NCBI GenBank assembly: GCA_041744375.1
Contig: JBGTLA010000126.1
Coordinates: 1 to 39,568, forward strand
Origin: JBGTLA01 sp041744375
Lineage (GTDB): Bacteria; Actinomycetota; Acidimicrobiia; Spongiisociales; ZC4RG35
DNA: 39,568 nt
Reading direction: 5' to 3'
Each line of letters opens with the position of its first letter. Position 1 is the first letter of the stretch. A program made the position numbers and the translations under genes. Below, piece by piece: positions 8,112-19,827 of the stretch. A model generated the notes under the pieces. The model saw only the letters and a program-made list of their open reading frames with translations. It was not told the DNA's origin and made no database searches.

Positions 8112-8879
8112 GTGTCCGCTTATTTCATCTCGGGTGCCAGCTCCGGCATCGGCCGTGAACTCGTCCGCCTCCTCGCTGCACGCGGGGAAACGGTGGTGGC
8201 GGCCGCCCGCAGGATCGAAGAGCTGGAGGCCCTGGCGGCGGAGGCGGAGCACCTTGCGGGGGCCGTCCACGTCTTCGAGTTGGACGTGACCGACCCCGCC
8301 GCCGTGGATCGGGTTGTGCGCATGGCCGACCAAGTGGTGAGGGGAATCGACGTCGTCGTGGTCAACGCCGGTCGCGGGGGCGGCAAGCCCATCGGAACGG
8401 GCGCTTTCGAGGAGAATCGAGCCGTGTTGGACACCAACCTGATCGGAGCGCTCGCTCAGATGGAGACGGCCGTGTCGCTGTTTCGCGATCGCGGTCGGGG
8501 CCACCTGGTACTCGTGTCCTCTTTGGCGGCATGGCGGGGATTACCCGGTTCGGCGGCCGCCTATTCGGCATCGAAGACGGCGCTGGCCTCGTTGGGCGAG
8601 TCGCTTCGCATCGAGCTACAGGGAAGCGGCATCGACGTGACCGTGCTCCGCCCGGGTTATATCCAGACACCACTCACGGCCCGTGCCCGCCCACCACTGT
8701 CGACATCGATCACTAAAGGAGTCGGCGCCATCCTCGACGCCATCGACAGACGGGCCGAGGACGTAGCCGTCCCTCCGTGGCCCTGGCGGCCGCTGGGCTG
8801 GATGCTGCGGCGAGCACCGGAGCGCCTCCTCGGGCGTTTCAGCGATGGGCGCTCGGGGCGACGAGCGCGAGTCCGATGA
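8112..8879 (+). CDS. short-chain dehydrogenase/reductase family oxidoreductase
   Basis: A 255-residue classical SDR, an NAD(P)-dependent oxidoreductase. The nucleotide-binding glycine motif GASSGIG is at residues 8-14, NAG at 85-87, Asn109 in the structural/catalytic helix, and the Ser137-Tyr151-K155 triad in VSSLAAW...AAYSASK. An arginine pair after the second strand (AARRIEE) suggests NADPH preference. After PGYIQTP comes a basic, proline-rich C-terminus (PPWPWRPLGWMLRRAP) that could touch the membrane. The substrate is unknown. The start is GTG with AGGGTGA upstream. It is the only plus-strand gene here and sits between pyrF and mihF, which are adjacent in many relatives. Confidence 0.9.
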   Translation: MSAYFISGASSGIGRELVRLLAARGETVVAAARRIEELEALAAEAEHLAGAVHVFELDVTDPAAVDRVVRMADQVVRGIDVVVVNAGRGGGKPIGTGAFEENRAVLDTNLIGALAQMETAVSLFRDRGRGHLVLVSSLAAWRGLPGSAAAYSASKTALASLGESLRIELQGSGIDVTVLRPGYIQTPLTARARPPLSTSITKGVGAILDAIDRRAEDVAVPPWPWRPLGWMLRRAPERLLGRFSDGRSGRRARVR

Positions 8880-8972
8880 GCGTGGGGCCGAGCGTCGAGT
8901 GTGCTCAGGCGGACGATTCGGCGATCCACCCTTCGCACCCAAAATCTCGATCTCTGGGAGCCGATCGATGGC

Positions 8973-9692
8973 TCACGGCCTGTCGGCGGTCGGTGCCGTC
9001 ACTTCGGCGGCGATGGCAGAAGCGACAGCAGCGGGGTCCTCGGCCCGGGTCACCGGTCGTCCTACCACTATCCAGTCGGCACCGCGACCGACCGCCTCTG
9101 CCGGGGTGGCGACTCGCATCTGGTCGTCGGTGTCAGAGGCGGCCGGCCTGATCCCCGGTGTCACCTTCACCAAGTCCGGTGCCACCTGGGCGACATCGCC
9201 CAGCTCTTTGACACCACACACCACTCCTTCTGCTCCCGCCCGAGCCGACAGGCGCGCCATCCTGGCGACCTGGCGCCCGGGCGAAGCATTGACGCCGGTC
9301 GCCGTGAGGTCGTCGGCCGTCAGACTGGTGAGGACCGTGATAGCCAGGATCCCGGCGGTGTGCCCGGCTGCTCCAGCTTCCAACCCCTCGACGGCCGCCT
9401 CGACCATGGCGGCTCCGCCTGCGCCGTGGACCGTGATCCAACGGGCTCCCACCGAACCGAGGGCGCGGGCCGCTCGGTTGACGGTATTGGGAATGTCGTG
9501 GAGTTTCGCATCGACGAACACCGGGCGGCCCAGCTCCCGGACGGCGGCCACGGTTCCCGGCCCCGGGCCCATGAGGAGCTCGAGACCAACCTTGAATGCT
9601 CCAACATGAGGAACCAGTTCGGAGGCGATGTCCAGTGCCAGCCGAGCTTCGGAGAAGTCGAGCGCCACTATGAGCGGATTGTGGGATGTCAC
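8973..9692 (-). CDS. pyrF: orotidine 5'-phosphate decarboxylase
   Basis: Last step of UMP synthesis, decarboxylating OMP. The 239-residue product has the family active site: Asp12 in VALDF, Lys34 in FKVGLEL, and the catalytic D-x-K-x-x-D array D61/K63/D66 in FVDAKLHDIPNT. The phosphate-binding region is TPGIRP and the C-terminal GADWIVVGRPVT. It is the shorter type 1 form (E. coli/Bacillus-like), not the long form of mycobacteria. The GTG start overlaps the pyrD stop as GTGA. It ends the pyr operon and converges with the plus-strand SDR gene across 93 bases; a weak CGATC/GATCG stem followed by ATTTT on the minus strand in that gap could terminate it. Confidence 0.96.
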   Translation of the reverse strand: MTSHNPLIVALDFSEARLALDIASELVPHVGAFKVGLELLMGPGPGTVAAVRELGRPVFVDAKLHDIPNTVNRAARALGSVGARWITVHGAGGAAMVEAAVEGLEAGAAGHTAGILAITVLTSLTADDLTATGVNASPGRQVARMARLSARAGAEGVVCGVKELGDVAQVAPDLVKVTPGIRPAASDTDDQMRVATPAEAVGRGADWIVVGRPVTRAEDPAAVASAIAAEVTAPTADRP

Positions 9693-10599
9693 CACGGTTC
9701 CATCGCCCCCACGAGATCGGCAACCGCCGGGATGTTGTGAGCGTCGCACCACGCCGACACCTCGGCGAGGATCCGGTGTCCGGCCCGTGGTTCGGCGAAA
9801 TGGATCGTTCCGATCTCGACCGCGGATGCACCCGCCATCAGATACTCGATCACGTCGACACCTTTCATCACCCCCCCGCATCCGATGATCGGCACATGGG
9901 GAAGGGCCCTTGCCACCTCGATGACACAGCGCAGGGCGATCGGCTTGAGTGGGGGGCCGGAGTAGCCGCCCACTTCGCCCGATAGGAGGGGGCGTCGGCT
10001 TTCGACATCGATCCCCGCGCCCCACGCCGTATTGGTGAGCGTCAACCAGGCCGCCCCCGATTCTGCGCAGGTGCGGGCGACGGCGACGATGTCTTCGGAG
10101 TTGGGAGACAACTTGGCGCCCACCGGCAGCGTGACCGCCGCCGTCGCAGCTGCCACCACCTCTCCGGAACGAAGGGGATCGAGCGCAAACATGCGCCCGT
10201 CCTCGAGATTGGGACAGGACAGGTTCAACTCGATGGCGGCCACTCCGGAAGCCTCCAGTCCGGAAGCCACCCGGGCGTACTCCTCTGGTGCCCGGCCCAC
10301 GGCCGAACCCCACACCGGGGCGGCCACTCGCAGAATGCGGGGGCCGGATTCTCGCTGCCATCGTTCGATGCCCGGATTCTGAATACCTATGCCGTTGAGC
10401 ATCCCGACCCCGACGGGAGCGAGACGAGGCGGTGGCCGGCCCGGCCACTCTTCAGAAGAGACGGACTTGGCGATGAGGGCCCCGTAGGCGGTGACGTCGG
10501 CGGCCTTGGCCAGCTCCCAGGCCGACCCAACGGTTCCGGAGGCAGCCACCAGCGGCGTGGCTAGCTCTGTATCCCCCACATGCACGGAGAGGTCGGGTC

Positions 10600-10603
<4 letters not shown>
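9689..10603 (-). CDS. pyrD: dihydroorotate dehydrogenase catalytic subunit, class 1B-like
   Basis: Oxidises dihydroorotate to orotate using FMN. The 304-residue product has the class 1 layout: ASGTVGSAWE, K46 in LIAKSVS, PPPRLAP, MLNGIGIQNPG, and the catalytic Cys130 in LNLSCPNLEDG. Class 2 enzymes use serine there and have a membrane-binding N-terminal extension, which is absent. PPPR and GMLN-IGxQNPG are 1B-type features. Class 1B enzymes normally work with the iron-sulphur/FAD subunit PyrK, but no pyrK is next to this gene or elsewhere in the window. The ATG overlaps the carB stop as ATGA with a G-rich ribosome site, and the stop overlaps pyrF. Confidence 0.95.
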
Positions 10604-13852
<3,249 letters not shown>

Positions 13853-13863
<11 letters not shown>

Positions 13864-15013
13864 CGCTCAGTTCCATCAGGTCGATGAACTCGTCGAAGAG
13901 GTGGACTGCATCGCGGGGACCGGGAGCCGCCTCGGGGTGATACTGAACGGAAAATGCCCTTGTTTCGGGTGCCGTCAGCCCTTCCAGCGTCCCGTCGTTG
14001 AGATTCTGATGCGTGGGGTACACGGTGCCGAAGTCAGTCTCGACCTGTCCGGGGAGCAGCTCGGGTCCGACCAGCCCGGATCGGGCGGGCGGGCTTCCTT
14101 CGCTCAGCGTCCACAAGTCGACGGCGAAGCCGTGGTTTTGGGCAGTCACCTCCACCCGGCCGTCGACGAACCGCCTCACCGGATGGTTTCCACCGTGATG
14201 GCCAAACGGGAGCTTGTACGTGGCGGCCCCGAGGGCGAGCCCGAGGACCTGGTGACCGAGGCAGATCCCGAAGAAAGGGACCTTGCCGAGGACCTGGCGC
14301 AGGGCGGCGATGGTGTCGACGAGCGGCTCTGGGTCCCCCGGGCCGTTGGACAGAAAGACGCCGTCCGGCGACGTTCTCAAGATGTCGTCGGCGTTGGTGG
14401 CCGAAGGTACGACGGTGACATCCAGCCCTCGCCTGACGAGATTGGCGATGATGTCGGATTTCATGCCCAGGTCCACGGCCACGACCGAGCCGATGCGAGG
14501 CGCCGTGGCTTCGACCTCGTACGCCTGGGGGGTTGAAACGCGGCTGGCCAGGTCGAGGCCGGTCATTGTGGGAGCCTGTGCGGCTACCGCCGCCAAGTCG
14601 TCTTCGTCGACGTCGCAACCCAGCGCCACCGGCATCGCTCCCCGGTCACGTAGATGGCGGGTGAGCCGGCGCGTGTCGATGTCGGCCAGGGCCACGACGC
14701 CGCCATCACGCAGATAAGCGGCGAACGACCCGTCGGCCCGCCAGCTCGAGTGGCGTTGGGACAATGCTCGCATCACGAAACCGGCGGCGGCGGGATGCGG
14801 TCGTTGGGCGTCCAGCGCAGTGACCCCATAATTGCCCTGGTGGGGTGAGGTCATCACCACCACCTGACCGGCATAGGACGGATCGGTGATGACCTCTTGG
14901 TATCCGGTCATGGAGGTGTTGAAGACTGCCTCACCGGTGGCGACGCCGTCGACGCCGACAGAGCGGCCCCGGAAGACGGTTCCGTCGGCGGTGACGAGAA
15001 TCCCAGCTTTCAC
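13853..15013 (-). CDS. carA: carbamoyl-phosphate synthase small (glutaminase) subunit
   Basis: Hydrolyses glutamine and channels ammonia to CarB. The 386-residue product has the CarA-specific N-terminal domain (TGEAVFNTSMTGYQE, ITDPSYAGQ, HQGNYG) followed by a class I glutamine amidotransferase domain. The latter has the nucleophile Cys251 in FFGICLGHQ and the His359/Glu361 pair in VQYHPEAAPGP. The GTG start overlaps the pyrC stop as GTGA, which is why it is preferred over upstream in-frame codons lying inside pyrC. It overlaps carB by 11 bases. Confidence 0.97.
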
Positions 15014-16275
15014 GATGCCTGCTCCCCGGTGTGGGTCAGGCGTCCGTCGAAGATCGTGGCGAGGACTGTGCCGGTCAGTGGTCGGCCGCGGAACGGAGAG
15101 TTCTGGGAACGGGAGACGAATCTGTCGGGGACCCACTCTCGGCGGGGATCGATGACGACGACGTTGGCAGCCCCGCCGGCGGCAAGGGCCTGGCCGTGGT
15201 CGGGGAAGCGGCCGATCCGGCCGGGAGCAATCGACATGCGGTCGAAGAAGGTCTCCTGGTCGAGAGCCGTGGAGGTGAGGACTGCTGCCACAGCCGTCTC
15301 CAGCCCGATGACGCCTCTGGGGGCTTCTTCGAAGGGAACCTCTCCTTCGTGGTCGGCGTGGGGAGCGTGATCGGTGGCCACCGCGTCGATGGTCCCGTCG
15401 ATCAGTCCCCTGCGCAACTCGGCAACGTCTTCCTCGGTGCGCAAGGGGGGATACATCTTGAAATCGGGGTCCATCGACTCCACGGCTCGATGATCGAAGA
15501 AGAGATGATGAGGTGTGACCTCGGCGGTGACGTCCAGACCTTCCGCCTTGACCTGGCGGACGAGTTCGACGGAGCGGGCGGTCGACACATGTTGGACATG
15601 GTAGGTGGCGCCCGTCAGCCTCACGAGGGCCAGATCTCGAGCGACGACGGTCTCTTCCGCCAGGGCGGGAAGTCCCAGGATCCCCAGGCGCGACGAGACG
15701 GAGCCTTCGTGCATGTGACCTTCGGCGGCCAGCCCCGGGTCCTCGGCATGCTGGGCGATGACACAATCCCGACCCGCCAGATACTCCATGGCCCTGCGCA
15801 GTATCCCGGCGTCGGCCACGGTGTCGCCGTCGTCGGTGAACACCCGTACCCCTGTGTCCCACAGTTCGTCGAGATGGGCCAGCTCCCGTCCGGCTCGACC
15901 GAGCGTGACGGCGCCGGCCGACATCACCCGGCAGAGTCCCGCTCTTCTCCCCCGTTCGTGCACGAACCCGGCTCTGTGGCCGGCGTCGATAGGCGGGTCG
16001 GTGTTGGGCATGGCCACCATGGCGGTGAAGCCGCCCGCCGCCGCCGCTGCCGACCCTGAGGCGACGTCTTCTTTCCACTCCTGACCGGGTTCTCGCAAGT
16101 GGACATGGAGGTCGACGAGCCCCGGGCCCACCCAGGCACCGCCGGCGTCGATCTCGGTAGCCCCAGTCATCCGACTCTGCGGTTCGATGGCCACGATGAC
16201 GGCGCCTTCGATCACCACGTCGGCGGTGACCGTGCCCGATTTCGTCAGCACTTGGCCGTTGCGGACGACGATCAT
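15010..16275 (-). CDS. pyrC: dihydroorotase, type I
   Basis: Cyclises carbamoyl aspartate to dihydroorotate, the third step of UMP synthesis. The 421-residue amidohydrolase has the zinc-site motif DLHVHLREPG (His57, His59), an acidic loop FTDDGD near 146-151 where type I enzymes place a metal-bridging aspartate, His176 in QHAED, His229 in HVQHVS, and Asp302 in ATDHAPH. Substrate-recognition MPNTDP is present. The length and bridging aspartate point to the type I class found with pyrB in Gram-positive pyr operons. The ATG overlaps the pyrB stop as ATGA, and the end overlaps carA. Confidence 0.97.
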   Translation of the reverse strand: MIVVRNGQVLTKSGTVTADVVIEGAVIVAIEPQSRMTGATEIDAGGAWVGPGLVDLHVHLREPGQEWKEDVASGSAAAAAGGFTAMVAMPNTDPPIDAGHRAGFVHERGRRAGLCRVMSAGAVTLGRAGRELAHLDELWDTGVRVFTDDGDTVADAGILRRAMEYLAGRDCVIAQHAEDPGLAAEGHMHEGSVSSRLGILGLPALAEETVVARDLALVRLTGATYHVQHVSTARSVELVRQVKAEGLDVTAEVTPHHLFFDHRAVESMDPDFKMYPPLRTEEDVAELRRGLIDGTIDAVATDHAPHADHEGEVPFEEAPRGVIGLETAVAAVLTSTALDQETFFDRMSIAPGRIGRFPDHGQALAAGGAANVVVIDPRREWVPDRFVSRSQNSPFRGRPLTGTVLATIFDGRLTHTGEQAS

Positions 16276-17192
16276 GTGCTCTCCTGCGGGGAGGCCAAGA
16301 GCCGGAACAGGACAGCCATGCGAGCTGCGACGCCGTTACGCACCTGTTCGAGGATCAGTGCCCGGGGGTGGTCGGCGAGGTTGGCGGAGATCTCCACCCC
16401 TCTGTTCATCGGTCCGGGATGCATCACCACCGCCTCTGGGTGAAGGCGGGCGAATCGCTCGTCGTCGAGGCCGAACCGGCGGACGTACTCGGGTAGGGAC
16501 GTGAACCCGCTGTGGCCACCGCGTTCGACCTGTATCCGCAGCAGGTAGATGACGTCGAGGTCACCGATGACCTCGTCGAGGTCTCCGGTGAGGCGGCACG
16601 GCCAACCGTCGGTTGCGATGGGCATCAGGGTGGGCGGTGCCACGAGAACGACGTGGGCACCGAGCGTCGAGAAGGCGTGTATTCCCGACCGAGCCACGCG
16701 GGAATGGCCGATGTCGCCGACGATGCCGATGCGCAGGCCGTCGAGTTTGCCGAAATGGCGCCGCAGGGTGAATGCGTCGAGCAGCGCCTGGGTGGGGTGT
16801 TGGTGGGCGCCGTCACCGCCGTTCACCACCGGAACGTCGACCCATGTTGCCACGCGATGCGCCGCTCCGGCGGCGCCGTGACGAACCACCATCAGGTCGG
16901 CCCCCATTGCCCGGAGGGTGAGGGCGGTGTCTTTGAGGCTCTCGCCCTTGGCGGATGAGGAGGTGCCCGGGTTGAACGTGAGCACATCGGCAGACAGGGC
17001 CCGGGCGGCTCTCTCGAAAGAGAGCCTGGTGCGGGTGGAAGGCTCGTAGAAGAGGGTGGCGACCGTGGCCCCTCTGAGGGTAGGGACCTTGGGTATGTCG
17101 CGGCCGAGCACGTCGACGAACTCCCCGGCCAGGTCCATCAGGTCTTCCAGCTCAGCGCGCGCCACACCCTCTGTGGTCAGGAGATGTCTCAC
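16272..17192 (-). CDS. pyrB: aspartate carbamoyltransferase catalytic subunit
   Basis: Condenses carbamoyl phosphate and aspartate. The 306-residue product has the carbamoyl-phosphate loop PSTRTR at residues 51-56, the lysine loop SSAKGESLKDT, HQHPTQ, and the aspartate-binding region ending MHPGPMNRGVEI. No regulatory PyrI subunit is nearby, as usual when PyrR controls the operon. The GTG start overlaps the pyrR stop as GTGA, and the stop overlaps pyrC as ATGA, so pyrR-pyrB-pyrC are probably translated in a coupled way. Confidence 0.97.
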   Translation of the reverse strand: MRHLLTTEGVARAELEDLMDLAGEFVDVLGRDIPKVPTLRGATVATLFYEPSTRTRLSFERAARALSADVLTFNPGTSSSAKGESLKDTALTLRAMGADLMVVRHGAAGAAHRVATWVDVPVVNGGDGAHQHPTQALLDAFTLRRHFGKLDGLRIGIVGDIGHSRVARSGIHAFSTLGAHVVLVAPPTLMPIATDGWPCRLTGDLDEVIGDLDVIYLLRIQVERGGHSGFTSLPEYVRRFGLDDERFARLHPEAVVMHPGPMNRGVEISANLADHPRALILEQVRNGVAARMAVLFRLLASPQEST

Positions 17193-17725
17193 GAGTCCAT
17201 GATCCAGACGCCCTGGGTGCCGTCGATGGGCTCGAGCCTCACTGCCACCCGCTGGCCCGGTCCGGTCGGCAGGTTCTTGCCCACGAAGTCCGGTCGGATG
17301 GGAAGCTGGCGGTGCCCCCGGTCGACGAGGACGGCGAGCTGGACCGCCGAGGCGCGTCCCAGGTCGGAGAGCGCATCGAGGGCTGCTCTCACCGTTCGAC
17401 CGGTGTAGAGGACGTCGTCCACCAAGACGACGGGTCGGCCACCGATATCGACCGGGATGGAGGTGCGACTGAGCCGGGTGCCGGCGCGGCGGTCGAGGTC
17501 GTCGCGGTAGAGGCCGATGTCGAGCTCGCCGACGGGTAATTCCAGTCCGTCGATTTCGGCGATGCTCTCGGCGATGGCGTGGGCGAGGGTGACGCCCCGA
17601 GTGTGGATTCCGACAAGGACGACATCTTCGGCACCATGATGTCGTTCCACGATCTCGTGGGCGATGCGACGGATTGCCCGGTGGACATCGGCCGCGTCGA
17701 TGACGGCGCCGTCGGTCGAGGTCAC
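17189..17725 (-). CDS. pyrR: PyrR, pyrimidine operon RNA-binding regulator/uracil phosphoribosyltransferase
   Basis: A 178-residue PRTase-fold protein that binds UMP/UTP and represses pyr expression by binding the nascent mRNA; many PyrR also have uracil phosphoribosyltransferase activity. The PRPP loop VVLVDDVLYTGRTVRAAL is intact, and VGIHTRGV and GLYRDDL match PyrR-specific regions. The start is the GTG at 17725 because AAAGGAGC lies directly upstream at 17731-17738. A PyrR-binding hairpin at 17739-17756 abuts that ribosome site, suggesting autoregulation. It heads the seven-gene pyr operon and follows nusB by 77 bases. Confidence 0.96.
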   Translation of the reverse strand: MTSTDGAVIDAADVHRAIRRIAHEIVERHHGAEDVVLVGIHTRGVTLAHAIAESIAEIDGLELPVGELDIGLYRDDLDRRAGTRLSRTSIPVDIGGRPVVLVDDVLYTGRTVRAALDALSDLGRASAVQLAVLVDRGHRQLPIRPDFVGKNLPTGPGQRVAVRLEPIDGTQGVWIMDS

Positions 17726-17738
17726 AAATCGCTCCTTT

Positions 17739-17756
17739 CCGGCCTCGCGGGACCGG
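17739..17756 (-). promoter_or_regulatory. PyrR-binding RNA hairpin in the pyr operon leader
   Basis: On the minus strand bases 17754-17741 read GGTCCCGCGAGGCC, against the known PyrR-binding consensus ARUCCNGNGAGGYU. All invariant bases (UCC, G, GAGG) are present. The two differences (A to G at the first base, U to C at the last) are at positions that pair with each other, so pairing is kept. The element is extended by CC at the 5' side and GG at the 3' side to form a longer stem. It ends one base before the ribosome binding site of pyrR (17731-17738), the arrangement described for translational repression by mycobacterial PyrR. This part is a pattern match, not an experiment. Confidence 0.75.
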
Positions 17757-17796
17757 TTTAAAGGGGGCTGGGGCTGTGGCGAGACGTTACCAGCCC
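17757..17796 (-). terminator. stem-loop with short T run between nusB and pyrR
   Basis: Seven bases GGGCTGG (17790-17796) can pair with CCAGCCC (17765-17771) around an 18-base loop; an alternative six-base pairing GGGCTG/CAGCCC gives a shorter loop. On the minus strand the stem is followed by CCTTTAAA, a short T run. It could end efp-nusB transcription or, with the PyrR site just downstream, be part of leader control. Confidence 0.4.
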
Positions 17797-17802
17797 TCCC
17801 GC

Positions 17803-18207
17803 CTACGCCGAACTCGGTTTGTCTCGGTCCGGAACACGTCCGGGTCGTTCTTGCTCGGCCAAAGTGGAGAGCACGCCGTTGACGAAGGCGCCCGACCGCT
17901 TGGTGGAGTATGTCTTGGCCAGTCGCACCGCCTCGTTGACGATGACTGCGACGGGCACATCGGGCTGAAACCTCAGCTCGTAGAGCCCCAACCTCAAGAT
18001 GGCGAGATCGACGACCGGCATCCGGTCCACTCGCCAATGCTCGGATGCTTCGTCGATGGCCCGGTCGAGGTCCTCGGTGTTGTCGACAACGCCTGAAACC
18101 AGTCGTTTCGCCTTCGGCGGCAGCTCGGCGACCTCGGGGGCGTGGCCGGTGCGGTCGGCTTCGTAGAGAGCGGTGAGAACCAGGTCGCGCGGCTCGGAGT
18201 TGGTCAC
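17803..18207 (-). CDS. nusB: transcription antitermination factor NusB
   Basis: A 134-residue all-helical RNA-binding protein that, with NusE/S10, assembles the antitermination complex on rRNA operons. Typical motifs are RDLVLTALYEAD at the N-terminus, VDRMPVVDLAILRLGLYEL in the middle, VPVAVIVNEAVRLAKTYS and FVNGVLS near the end. The GTG start overlaps the efp stop as GTGA. The efp-nusB pair upstream of the pyr operon is the conserved actinobacterial order. Confidence 0.96.
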   Translation of the reverse strand: MTNSEPRDLVLTALYEADRTGHAPEVAELPPKAKRLVSGVVDNTEDLDRAIDEASEHWRVDRMPVVDLAILRLGLYELRFQPDVPVAVIVNEAVRLAKTYSTKRSGAFVNGVLSTLAEQERPGRVPDRDKPSSA

Positions 18208-18761
18208 ACCCGGGTCAGATACTCGCCGGAGCGGGTGTCGACCTTCACCCGGTCGCCTTGGTCCACGAACAGAGGAGCCTGCACGACCAGCCCTGTCTCG
18301 AGGGTCACCGGCTTGGTGGCACCCGTTCGCGTGTCTCCTTTGGCACCCGGCTCGGCATAGGTCACCGTCAGTTCGACAGCGGCGGGCAAGTCGACACCGA
18401 TGGGGGTCCCCTTGTACATCGCCAGAGTGACCGTCGAGCCGTCCGTCAGGAAACGGTCGGCGTCGCCCACGTCATCGGACGAAAGCGCGATCTGTCCGTA
18501 ATCGTCCAGGTTCATGAAATGAAAACCCATGTCGTCGTGGTACAGGAATTGATGGTCGGCCCGCTCGATGAAAGCCTGCGAAACGTCCTCGTCGGCCCGA
18601 AAGGTGCGGTCGAGGACCTGGCCCGTTTCGACGTTCTTCAGCTTCATGCGCACGAACGCTTTGCCTTTCCCCGGTTTGACGTGTTGATACTCGACGATCG
18701 TGAAAAGGCCGTCGTCGAGGTCGAGGGCCATGCCCGGACGGACATCGTTGGTGGAGATCAT
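18204..18761 (-). CDS. efp: translation elongation factor P
   Basis: Relieves ribosome stalling at polyproline stretches. The 185-residue product has the three-domain EF-P length: STNDVRPGMAL, the loop KPGKGKAF with Lys32 at the tip that enters the peptidyl-transferase centre, and the C-terminal OB domain ending VKVDTRSGEYLTRV, close to the standard signature. How Lys32 is modified, if at all, cannot be told; no modification gene is seen here. The ATG at 18761 lies 49 bases after aroB. In several actinobacteria aroQ and pepQ lie between aroB and efp; both are missing here. Confidence 0.97.
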   Translation of the reverse strand: MISTNDVRPGMALDLDDGLFTIVEYQHVKPGKGKAFVRMKLKNVETGQVLDRTFRADEDVSQAFIERADHQFLYHDDMGFHFMNLDDYGQIALSSDDVGDADRFLTDGSTVTLAMYKGTPIGVDLPAAVELTVTYAEPGAKGDTRTGATKPVTLETGLVVQAPLFVDQGDRVKVDTRSGEYLTRV

Positions 18762-18810
18762 CTCGTCAGGATAGGCTGGTCGAAGAGAGCAGTTCTGTCG
18801 CCCGAATCCG

Positions 18811-19827
18811 TCATAGCCCGATCGCGGCGAGGGCGTGGTCGATGTCGGTGGTGTCGACGTGGTGGATCTGGGGATGGCCGATCGCGGCCAGCAACACCAT
18901 TCGTATGCCCCTCCGGTCGCGCTTCTTGTCCAGCCACAGGAGATCGCGGACTCTATTCCGGTCGAGGCCGGGGGCGGCGGTGGGCAACCCCAACCTCTCG
19001 ATGACCGTTCGCACCTCTTTGGTTGCATCGAAGCCGAGCTTGCGCTCCGATACGGCCGCCGCCGCCACCAAGCCGATCGCCACCGCCTCCCCGTGCGGCA
19101 TGCCCGAGGCGTACTCCACCGCGTGGCCCACGGTGTGCCCGAGGTTCAAGAAGGCCCTCTCCCCTCGCTCCGTGAAGTCGGCGTTGACGATCTTCACCTT
19201 GTAGGCGATGGCAGGCGTTACGACCTGTTCGAGTGGGGCATCGAGACCGTGTTCCAGGTAGGAGGCGATGATGCTCGGAGCCGCCAGAAAGCCGGCCTTG
19301 GCAGCCTCTGCTGCCCCCTGGCGACGGATGTCGTCGGGGAGTGAGTCGAGCATGTCGAGGTCGACGACTACCCGAGCGGGATGCCGGAAGACCCCAACTG
19401 TGTTCTTGCCTGCCACGTTGACGGCCGTCTTTCCGCCGATGGAGGCGTCGACCGCTCCCAGGACAGTGGTCGGCACGTACACCGCCTCCACTCCCCGTAG
19501 CCATGTCGCAGCCACGAACCCGCCGGCGTCGGTGGCGGCGCCCCCTCCCACCGTGACCACGGTGTCGTCTCTCGACAGAGCGTGGTCGGCCAAGGCCCGG
19601 TAGACGGGCTCGAGAGCGTGCAGCTCCTTGGCGTCCTCGCCCGCCGGCAGATCGACTCGGACCGTGTCGACGTCGATGAGAGTTGCCACCTGCTCGGCCA
19701 CGGCCTCCGCCCCAGGTTGACAGAGGACGACGGCGCGGGAACGGATGGCCGAGGTCCCGAGGAGCGGGTGTGGGAGCCCACGGCCCACCAGGACTTCGCT
19801 CGAGTCTCCGATCACGAACCGGTCCAA
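18811..19827 (-). CDS. aroB: 3-dehydroquinate synthase
   Basis: Second step of the shikimate pathway, converting DAHP to 3-dehydroquinate with NAD+ and zinc. The 338-residue product has the NAD-binding GGGAATDAGGFVAATWLRG, PTTVLGAVDASIGGKTAVN, the zinc-ligand region LGHTVGHAVEY, and PHGEAVAIG. The start is TTG at 19827: the sequence AGGAGGTGAT, fully complementary to the usual 16S rRNA 3' end, lies just upstream. A GTG at 19815 overlaps the aroK stop as GTGA but would remove part of the first strand and lies farther from that site. The gene overlaps aroK by 16 bases with the TTG start. Confidence 0.95.
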   Translation of the reverse strand: MDRFVIGDSSEVLVGRGLPHPLLGTSAIRSRAVVLCQPGAEAVAEQVATLIDVDTVRVDLPAGEDAKELHALEPVYRALADHALSRDDTVVTVGGGAATDAGGFVAATWLRGVEAVYVPTTVLGAVDASIGGKTAVNVAGKNTVGVFRHPARVVVDLDMLDSLPDDIRRQGAAEAAKAGFLAAPSIIASYLEHGLDAPLEQVVTPAIAYKVKIVNADFTERGERAFLNLGHTVGHAVEYASGMPHGEAVAIGLVAAAAVSERKLGFDATKEVRTVIERLGLPTAAPGLDRNRVRDLLWLDKKRDRRGIRMVLLAAIGHPQIHHVDTTDIDHALAAIGL

